Assembly: GCF_004346225.1 (NCBI RefSeq)
Contig: NZ_SMAJ01000023.1
Span: forward strand, 1-50,590
Origin: Paralcaligenes ureilyticus
GTDB taxonomy: Bacteria > Pseudomonadota > Gammaproteobacteria > Burkholderiales > Burkholderiaceae_B
Length of the DNA stretch: 50,590 bases
Reading direction: 5' to 3'
The first letter of the stretch is position 1. Every line of letters begins with the position of its first letter. Below, piece after piece: positions 45,197 through 50,590 of the stretch. Below the pieces are notes generated by a model. That model had not been told where the DNA came from. It did no database searches and was given only the letters and a program-made list of their open reading frames with translations. Position numbers and translations under genes: made by a program.

Positions 45197-47478
45197 GATG
45201 TGTGGACTCGATTCGAGGGATTGAAGCGTTTCAGGCGTAGCGCGTTGCCCACCACGAAGATACTTGATAAAGCCATGGCGGCAGCGCCCAACACAGGCGA
45301 GAGCAGGATCCCGTAGCTGGGGTACAGGGCTCCGGCGGCCAGCGGGATAAGCGCCACGTTGTAGGCGAAGGCCCAAAACAGGTTCTGCCGAATATTGCGC
45401 AGGGTGGCCACAGACAGACTAATGGCCGTTGGAACGGTCCGCAAATCTTCGGCCATCAGGACCACGGAAGCCGATTCGATGGCTACGTCGGTGCCGGTGC
45501 CTATCGCAATGCCTACATCGGCGAACGCCAGCGCGGGAGCATCATTGATGCCGTCTCCTACATAGGCCAAGGTGCCATATCGGCGTTTCAGCGCCTGTAG
45601 CACCGCAACCTTGTTTTCCGGCAAGGTTTCGGCGTGAACCTCGGCCACGCCCAGTTGCAGCGCGACGGCTTGGGCGGTTCTGGCGTTGTCGCCGGTAATC
45701 ATGACGGTCCTGATGCCCAGTTGCTCCAGCTTTTGCACCGTGGCGTGAGCGCTTTGCCTGATTTGGTCTGCGACGGCGAAGACGCCTGCCAGTGTGCCGT
45801 CGCGTGCGATGTAAGTGGGCGACTTGCCGGCCATGCCAAGGTGGGCAGCGACGGATTCAAAACGGTCCAGCGCGATACCGGACTGTTGCATTAACCGGGC
45901 GGAGCCCAGCACATAGTGGTGGTTGTTTGTGTCGGCTTGCACGCCGGCTCCGGAAATGGCTTTAAATCCGGTTGCCAATGATAAGCCCAGGTTTTTCTGT
46001 TTTGCCGCCTGCGTGATCGCAAGCGCGATAGGGTGCTCGGAAAGAGCCTGTATCGAGGCTATGTCGGCCAGCGTTGCATCGTGGTCCAGCTCGGGCGCCA
46101 GGTGCAGGTCGGTCAGCGCGGGTTTGCCGACGGTGAGCGTTCCGGTTTTGTCGAATGCAATCACCCTGGCGTCTTTCAAGGTTTGCAGGGCCTGGCCTTG
46201 TCGAAACAAAATACCCATGTCGGCGGCGCGACCCGTGGCTACCATGATGGACGTGGGAGTTGCCAGGCCCATCGCGCAAGGACAGGCGATGATCAGCACT
46301 GCCACGGCATTGATGAGCGCGTAGGAAAGCGATGGACTGGGTCCGGTGATTAGCCATAGCAGGAAAGTGCCCAGTGCGATCAGAATGACGGCGGGCACGA
46401 ACCAGGCGGTGATCCGGTCAACAATATCCTGTATGGGCAGCTTGCTGCCTTGCGCTTCTTCCACCATGCGTATGATGCGCGCCAATACGGTGTCTGCGCC
46501 CAGATGCCGTATTTGCACGGTAAAGCTGCCCGATGCGTTGAGCGTGCCGCCTGCGACCTGGTCGCCTGCTTCTTTAAGCACTGCGGCCGATTCGCCCGTT
46601 AGCATGGATTCGTCCACGTAAGAGCGGCCGGTTGTAATGGTTCCATCGACGGGGATTTTTTCGCCCGGGCGAACCAGCACGATGTCGCCAATTTTCAGGG
46701 TGTCTATCGGCACGTCGATCCATTGTTCGTCGCGTTGCAATCGGGCGGTTCTGGGTTGCAGGCCGATCAGGCGCTTGATGGCCGAGCCGGTCTTGCCTCG
46801 GGCTCGCGCTTCAAGATAGCGGCCAAGTAATATCAGCGTGACAATCACAGCGGCGGCTTCGTAATACAGATGGACGGATCCAGGCGGCAGCCATTGCGGC
46901 GCAAAGGTTGAAATCGTGGAATACAACCATGCGCTGCCCGCTCCCAGGGCAACCAGGGTGTTCATGTCCGGATTCAGATGGAAGGCTGCCTTGAGTCCGT
47001 GGGTAAAAAAAGAGCGGCCCGGGATTGCCAGGGCGAGCGTGGCCAGGACAAACTGCAGATAGGCGATATTCTGGGCCCCAAGCGTTCGCAGCAGGTAGTG
47101 ATGGAATGGCGCAATGACGTGGCTGCCCATTTCGATGATAAAAATGGGCAAGGTCAGACACACGGCCAGGATAAAGGCGGTTTTGAGTGCCCGCTCATCC
47201 TTGGCTTTCCTGGCGGCCTGCTCAGTGTCCTGCGTCTGGCTGGCAGCCTTGAATTCGTGAGCGGTGTAGCCTCGCTGTTGCACGGCCGCCAGCAGGCTTT
47301 CGAGGGCGACCGGAGCGCCAAGGCTGACGCGGGCGCGTTCGGTCGCAAGATTTACCTGCGCCTGCGCCACTCCGGGCACGGCCGAGAGCGCCTGTTCGAC
47401 ACGGCGCACGCAGGAAGCGCAGGTCATGCCGTCTATGGACAGGTCGATGTGTCCGGGCAGGGCGGATGAGGCATTCAT
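45193..47478 (-). CDS. copA: Copper(I)-exporting P-type ATPase CopA
   Basis: Inner-membrane P1B-1 ATPase that pumps Cu(I) to the periplasm. The 761-aa product has one N-terminal metal-binding domain (GMTCASC, Cys20/Cys23), then eight membrane segments, actuator TGES (294-297), the transport motif CPC (399-401) in [15 protein letters not shown], phosphorylation Asp443 in DKTGTLT, and [12 protein letters not shown] in the hinge. One metal domain instead of two is common in betaproteobacteria. It is driven by a CueR-type promoter with a 19-bp spacer directly upstream. Confidence 0.96.
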   Translation of the reverse strand: MNASSALPGHIDLSIDGMTCASCVRRVEQALSAVPGVAQAQVNLATERARVSLGAPVALESLLAAVQQRGYTAHEFKAASQTQDTEQAARKAKDERALKTAFILAVCLTLPIFIIEMGSHVIAPFHHYLLRTLGAQNIAYLQFVLATLALAIPGRSFFTHGLKAAFHLNPDMNTLVALGAGSAWLYSTISTFAPQWLPPGSVHLYYEAAAVIVTLILLGRYLEARARGKTGSAIKRLIGLQPRTARLQRDEQWIDVPIDTLKIGDIVLVRPGEKIPVDGTITTGRSYVDESMLTGESAAVLKEAGDQVAGGTLNASGSFTVQIRHLGADTVLARIIRMVEEAQGSKLPIQDIVDRITAWFVPAVILIALGTFLLWLITGPSPSLSYALINAVAVLIIACPCAMGLATPTSIMVATGRAADMGILFRQGQALQTLKDARVIAFDKTGTLTVGKPALTDLHLAPELDHDATLADIASIQALSEHPIALAITQAAKQKNLGLSLATGFKAISGAGVQADTNNHHYVLGSARLMQQSGIALDRFESVAAHLGMAGKSPTYIARDGTLAGVFAVADQIRQSAHATVQKLEQLGIRTVMITGDNARTAQAVALQLGVAEVHAETLPENKVAVLQALKRRYGTLAYVGDGINDAPALAFADVGIAIGTGTDVAIESASVVLMAEDLRTVPTAISLSVATLRNIRQNLFWAFAYNVALIPLAAGALYPSYGILLSPVLGAAAMALSSIFVVGNALRLKRFNPSNRVHTS

Positions 47479-47510
47479 GAGGGTTTTGTCGGATGGTTTC
47501 GATATGACAC

Positions 47511-47541
47511 AGTATTAACCTTAACCTTATGGTAATGTCAA
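47511..47541 (-). promoter_or_regulatory. CueR-type promoter of copA
   Basis: On the minus strand: -35 TTGACA (47536-47541), a 19-bp spacer, -10 AATACT (47511-47516). The spacer carries TTACC and GGTTAAGG, which fits the MerR-family copper box pattern CTTGAC-TT-CC-N4-GG-AAGG. The 19-bp spacing is the hallmark of MerR-activated promoters. The copA ATG follows about 32 bp after the -10. Confidence 0.8.
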
Positions 47542-47555
47542 GCCTCACCATGTGT

Positions 47556-47581
47556 TGTAGCGGCAGCCCTTGTGGCTGCCA
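47556..47581 (+). repeat. REP hairpin inside the divergent copA/copZ promoter region
   Basis: TGTAGC plus GGCAGCC (47562-47568), CTTGT, GGCTGCC (47574-47580). It sits between the two CueR-type promoters, 15 bp from the copA -35 and 50 bp from the copZ -35, and could insulate them. Few other copies lie in promoter regions. Confidence 0.9.
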
Positions 47582-47631
47582 TCATCCGCAGTGTTCCAAT
47601 ACGACAATCTGGCCGATACGACTGCCGAGGC

Positions 47632-47662
47632 TTGACCTTCCAATCGTGGTAAAGTTTACACT
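47632..47662 (+). promoter_or_regulatory. CueR-type promoter of copZ
   Basis: -35 TTGACC (47632-47637), a 19-bp spacer (47638-47656), -10 TACACT (47657-47662). The spacer holds TTCC and GGTAAAG, matching the same copper-box pattern as the copA promoter. The copZ ATG is 35 bp downstream. Confidence 0.8.
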
Positions 47663-47696
47663 ACAGGCTCAAACGCTTGAAATGGCAGAGGCAGAG

Positions 47697-47900
47697 ATGA
47701 AAATCGAATTTGTAGTGCCGGACATGACTTGCGGTCATTGCGTTAAAACCATAACGACGGCCGTGCATGAAGTGGCGCCGGGTGTGCCGGTGTCGGCGGT
47801 GACGGAAACCCATCGTGTCATCGTTGACGGTGTCAATGATGCCGCGGCGATCGAGGCCGCTATCGTCGCGGCGGGCTACACCCCTCAGCTTATGGCCTAA
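47697..47900 (+). CDS. copZ: Copper chaperone CopZ-like metal-binding protein
   Basis: Small cytosolic heavy-metal-associated domain of 67 aa with the Cu(I) motif DMTCGHC (Cys12, Cys15) and the alternating pattern of the ferredoxin-like fold (KIEFVVPDM, VIVDGVNDAAAIEAAIVAAGY). CopZ proteins carry Cu(I) to CopA. The ATG at 47697 is chosen because AGAGG precedes it; the same frame is open upstream from 47529 but that would include the CueR promoter and the REP hairpin. It is co-transcribed with the oxidoreductase gene 9 bp downstream. Confidence 0.9.
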   Translation: MKIEFVVPDMTCGHCVKTITTAVHEVAPGVPVSAVTETHRVIVDGVNDAAAIEAAIVAAGYTPQLMA

Positions 47901-47909
47901 GGCAATAGT

Positions 47910-49334
47910 ATGAAGAATCTTAAAGTAGACGTCGCGATCATTGGTGCCGGAACGGCAGGCTTGGGAGCTTATAGGGCTGTCAAGGCAGCGGGGCTGGGCG
48001 CCGTGATTATCGAGGGCGGTCCGTATGGCACGACCTGCGCCCGCGTGGGTTGCATGCCGTCCAAACTGTTGATTGCCGCTGCCGAGGCGGCTCATTCGGC
48101 CGCGCATACCGCGCCCTTTGGCGTTCATGTCGAAGGCCCCATACGCGTTGATGGCGCCGAAGTCATGGATCGCGTCAAGCGCGAGCGCGATCGGTTTGTG
48201 GGTTTTGTACTCGATAGCGTCGACGGTCTTCCCCAAGAGGACAAAATTCGCGGCTATGCCCGGTTTCTGTCCGACACCACCTTGCAGGTCGACGACCACA
48301 CCCGCATCGAGGCGTCCAGAGTCGTGATCGCGACGGGTTCGACGCCGGTCGTGCCTGACAGCTATAAAGCGCTGGGCGACCGGCTGATCGTGAATGACGA
48401 TGTGTTTTATTGGGACGACCTGCCGCGCCGCGTCTTGGTGGTTGGGCCGGGCGTTATCGGTCTGGAACTGGGGCAAGCGCTGGCGCGCCTGGGTGTACAT
48501 GTGCGTTTGCTGGGGCGCAGCGCCAGCCTGGGTGGTTTGAGCGATCCGGAGGTCAAGGCGAGCGCCTTGGCGGCTTTTCAGGCTGAATTTTCAGTTTCGC
48601 TCAATACACGCATCGTATCGGCGGCGCGTGATGGCGACGAGGTGGAGGTGCGCTGGGCCGATGCCGATGGGCGCGAGAGTCTGGAGCGCTTCGATTACCT
48701 GCTGATGGCGGCTGGCCGCCGTCCGAACCTGGATCATCTGCAGCTTGAGAATACCTCTGTGGTTTTAGATGAAACGGGCTTGCCGCATTTTGATCGGCGG
48801 ACTTTGCAATTGGGCGCCTCGCCTATATTTATAGCGGGCGACGTGGACGGCGAACTGCTGTTTTTGCATGAAGCCGCCGACGAGGGTCGTATTGCCGGCG
48901 AAAACGCCGCCCGATATCCGAAGGTCCAGCCGGGGCGGCGCCGCGCGCCGCTGGCTGTCGTATTTACCGATCCACAGATTGCCCAGGTTGGCGTGCATTT
49001 CAAAGGCTTGCCAACATCGGGCGTGGTGTTTGGCGAGGTCGATTTTGCCAACCAGGGGCGCTCGCGGGTGATGTTGAAAAACCGTGGCAAGCTGCGTGTT
49101 TATGCGGATCAGTACAACGGCCGGTTTTTAGGCGCCGAAATGGCAGGACCCAGCATTGAGCATATTGCCCATTTGCTGTCCTGGGCGGTGCAGCAGGAAA
49201 TGACGGTACCCAAAATGCTGGAAATGCCGTTTTACCACCCAGTGGTTGAAGAGGGCCTGCGCACGGCGCTGCGGCAGGCCGCGAGCCAGTTGACGCTGGC
49301 CCGAGAGCCATTGCAGCGGGTCAAGAGCGCATAA
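47910..49334 (+). CDS. FAD-dependent pyridine nucleotide-disulfide oxidoreductase (dihydrolipoyl dehydrogenase-like), copper-linked
   Basis: The 474-aa product has the class I layout. FAD site IIGAGTAGLGAYRAV and the redox disulfide TTCARVGCMPSK (Cys43, Cys48) come first, then the NAD(P) site VLVVGPGVIGLELGQALARLG, the second FAD motif IFIAGDVDG, and an interface domain ending MPFYHPVVEEGLR, with His443 and Glu448 as the catalytic base pair. It lacks the C-terminal Cys pair of mercuric reductase and has no extra metal-binding domain. It lies 9 bp after copZ behind a CueR-type promoter and away from any 2-oxoacid dehydrogenase genes, so a role in copper stress rather than central metabolism is likely. 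The real substrate is unknown. Confidence 0.88.
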   Translation: MKNLKVDVAIIGAGTAGLGAYRAVKAAGLGAVIIEGGPYGTTCARVGCMPSKLLIAAAEAAHSAAHTAPFGVHVEGPIRVDGAEVMDRVKRERDRFVGFVLDSVDGLPQEDKIRGYARFLSDTTLQVDDHTRIEASRVVIATGSTPVVPDSYKALGDRLIVNDDVFYWDDLPRRVLVVGPGVIGLELGQALARLGVHVRLLGRSASLGGLSDPEVKASALAAFQAEFSVSLNTRIVSAARDGDEVEVRWADADGRESLERFDYLLMAAGRRPNLDHLQLENTSVVLDETGLPHFDRRTLQLGASPIFIAGDVDGELLFLHEAADEGRIAGENAARYPKVQPGRRRAPLAVVFTDPQIAQVGVHFKGLPTSGVVFGEVDFANQGRSRVMLKNRGKLRVYADQYNGRFLGAEMAGPSIEHIAHLLSWAVQQEMTVPKMLEMPFYHPVVEEGLRTALRQAASQLTLAREPLQRVKSA

Positions 49335-49363
49335 GTGCGGTAGATACAGTTGTTAATGATTTA

Positions 49364-49434
49364 TGGCACCCACAAGGGGTGCTGCTACAAAAACGTGATC
49401 GTGAATAACGTAGCGGCACCCCTTGTGGGTGCCA
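49364..49434. repeat. Inward-facing REP pair, left member with a mutated arm
   Basis: GGCACCC-ACAAG-GGGTGCT (49365-49383, last pair broken to a wobble) plus GCTACA, then about 21 bp, then GTAGC plus GGCACCC-CTTGT-GGGTGCC (49415-49433). It lies between the convergent oxidoreductase and sco genes. Confidence 0.88.
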
Positions 49435-49446
49435 TAAATCCGCCAA

Positions 49447-50052
49447 CTATTTACCATTTTTCGCCAACAACGCCTTCACGCTTTGCGTCAGCGTATCGAC
49501 CGACTCGGTATCGGGGGCGAGCAGTTCAGCGTGGCCTTGCTTGTCGAAGATATACACGCCGCGGCTGTGAGCGACTTCGTAGTCTTTGCTTTTCGGGTTC
49601 TTGGGTTTTTCGATTTGATAGGCGACCCGATAGCGCCGCGCGACGTCCGCCACTTGTTTTTCCGTGCCGGTCAGCCCGATGGCGTTCTTGTCAAAGGCAT
49701 TGACATAGGCTTGCAGCGCGTCGGGCGTGTCCCGGTGCGGATCGACGCTGATGAACAGAATCTGCGCGTCCGGAGCCTGCACGCCCAGGTTTTTCACGAC
49801 TTGCGCCAATTGCACCATGGTCGTGGGACAGATGTCGGGGCAACTGGCATAGCCGAAAAACAGCAATACCGTTTTCCCTTTGAAGGTATCTTGCGTAACG
49901 GTCTTGCCGCCGGCGCCTTCAAGGGTGAAGCGCAGGTCGGGCAGGAAGCCGCGTACATTGTGGATGGTGCTTTGGGCCTGAGCGAGGCTGGCAAAGCCCA
50001 GCATGGTTGCCATGACAAAGCCGGCCAGAAGGCGGGTGTTCCAGAACTTCAT
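49447..50052 (-). CDS. SCO1/SenC-family copper protein
   Basis: Periplasmic thioredoxin-fold protein that inserts copper into the CuA site of cytochrome oxidases or protects it redoxwise. The 201-aa product has a signal peptide (cleavage near AQA, residue 26-27), the copper site CPDIC (Cys71, Cys75) in LLFFGYASCPDICPTT, the conserved FISVDPHRDTP, and the third ligand His162 in AHSRGVYIFD. No cytochrome oxidase gene is nearby in the window. Its location next to the copper cluster is consistent with copper handling, though it is transcribed separately and the link is inference. Confidence 0.93.
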   Translation of the reverse strand: MKFWNTRLLAGFVMATMLGFASLAQAQSTIHNVRGFLPDLRFTLEGAGGKTVTQDTFKGKTVLLFFGYASCPDICPTTMVQLAQVVKNLGVQAPDAQILFISVDPHRDTPDALQAYVNAFDKNAIGLTGTEKQVADVARRYRVAYQIEKPKNPKSKDYEVAHSRGVYIFDKQGHAELLAPDTESVDTLTQSVKALLAKNGK

Positions 50053-50109
50053 TGGATTCTCGAGAAATCCCGGCGCTCGGGCCGGGATGGGATGGATGGG
50101 GCGCGCATG

Positions 50110-50136
50110 TGGCAGCCACGAGGGCCACTTCTACGG
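50110..50136 (-). repeat. Decayed REP
   Basis: GGCAGCC-ACGAG-GGCCACT followed by CTAC. The right arm no longer matches, but the loop and foot fit the family. It lies upstream of the sco start. Confidence 0.55.
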
Positions 50137-50177
50137 CAATTATAATCCGGGCCGGCCATGCCGCTGACGGTAGAACA

Positions 50178-50263
50178 TGTAGCGGCAGCCCTTGTGGCTG
50201 CCATGTTTGCTAAACGGGGTGCAGGTTATTGCGCCGATGGCAGCCACAAGGGCTGCCGCTACA
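50178..50263. repeat. 86-bp REP composite (outward-facing pair), copy 4
   Basis: The left REP is GGCAGCC-CTTGT-GGCTGCC (50184-50202), then a 36-nt spacer (50203-50238) with stem GGTGCA/TGCGCC (one wobble pair), then the right REP GGCAGCC-ACAAG-GGCTGCC (50239-50257) plus GCTACA. Here both REPs have the same stem. Confidence 0.92.
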
Positions 50264-50379
50264 TAACGTCCCGGTTGGATTTATAGATACCGCCTTGTTC
50301 GTCAACGATTTGGCTGCTATAAGACCTACCGCAGCAAAATCATCGATGATCAAATCGCTGATCATACTGAATGGAGCGT
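50264..50379. other. Gene-free gap between the REP composite and the terminal palindrome
   Basis: About 116 bp with no supported gene. It has repeated AATCGCTGAT/ATGATCAAAT-like sequence and no recognisable terminator. Confidence 0.3.
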
Positions 50380-50590
50380 CGTGGGCGCTTGAGCTGGGGC
50401 GGGCGATTCGGGCACGCCGCGCGCAGGGCCTGGTTCGGGGAGGCAAGGCGTGCGCTGTTTGAGCGCCATGGGTGCGCACAGCATGCTGTGCGCGGCGCGA
50501 GTTCGCACGCCGCCCCGAACCAGGTTCTGCGCGCGGGAAGTTCTGGCGCAGCCAGAACCGTGTCCGTCAGAGCCCGAACCAGCTTAAGCG
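50380..50590. repeat. Near-complete copy of the long palindromic element, cut by the window end
   Basis: The left terminus CGTGGGCGCTTGAGCTGG (50380-50397) is the inverse complement of the right terminus seen at 157-174. From 50423 on it repeats bases 1-168 with four transitions. GCGCGCAG-CCTG-TTCGGGG on the left pairs with the matching run on the right (about 50500-50535). Core GTTTGAGCG at 50457-50465 and GCGAGTT at 50497-50503. The window ends six bases short of the expected right end. Confidence 0.8.

Noticed and set aside
50210-50479. 89-aa minus-strand frame at the window end
   Set aside because: It is composed of the palindromic element and a REP composite and has no independent support.

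Overview
This 50.6 kb window is a chromosomal segment from a betaproteobacterium, most likely a member of the Alcaligenaceae (Bordetella, Achromobacter, Pusillimonas and relatives). The evidence is the protein sequences and the gene order: tsaD/plsY/surE/pcm/nlpD, nadE next to a P-II gene, gmk-rpoZ-spoT, gltIJKL, ubiC, and bktB. I recognise 47 protein genes, almost all housekeeping or common accessory functions, packed tightly with several ATGA stop/start overlaps. I see no rRNA, tRNA, CRISPR array, prophage, IS transposase or integrase.

Layout. 0.3-5.5 kb: LD-carboxypeptidase, ABC-F protein YbiT, an AzgA-type purine permease, tRNA-modification protein TsaD. 5.5-10.1 kb: plsY, then surE-pcm-nlpD followed by a DEDD-type exonuclease instead of rpoS, then a small Spy-like periplasmic protein. 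10.4-16.2 kb: rlmD, argH, nadE, P-II, yaeQ. 16.5-19.6 kb: a glutamate/aspartate-type ABC importer gltIJKL with an intrinsic terminator between the binding protein and the permeases. 19.7-24.1 kb: an MFS permease and ubiC, an RsuA/RluF pseudouridine synthase, rlmJ and ugpQ. 24.3-29.1 kb: ppiD, an EamA exporter, an M23 peptidase, and the azlCD amino-acid exporter. 29.1-34.1 kb (minus strand): xthA, a PmtA-like methyltransferase, a 107-aa unknown, gmk, rpoZ, spoT. 34.5-36.5 kb: bktB-type thiolase and a spermidine-synthase-like protein. 36.7-42.6 kb: a complete RND efflux operon. 42.8-44.3 kb: pdxJ and a nitroreductase. 44.8-50.1 kb: copper handling (copA-cueR on one strand, copZ plus a disulfide oxidoreductase on the other, each behind a CueR-type promoter), then a Sco-family copper protein.

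The most unusual content is between the genes. About 26 short hairpins, each with a GTAG tetranucleotide at the foot, a 7-bp stem and a constant ACAAG/CTTGT loop, are scattered through the intergenic regions. The stems occur in four versions in which both arms change together, so pairing is conserved while sequence is not. This is the signature of REP elements of the kind mobilised by REP-associated tyrosine transposases. Four loci carry the same exact 86-bp composite, made of two REPs facing outward around a 36-nt spacer whose own inner stem also co-varies. Five other loci carry inward-facing pairs.

A second, unrelated family consists of giant palindromes of about 200 bp. One complete copy lies at 44349-44546. 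Two partial copies form both ends of the window as 168-bp direct repeats differing at only 4 positions. All share a core of GTTTGAGCG, an apical hairpin, then GCGAGTT. The window may therefore be an assembly contig that breaks in this repeat.
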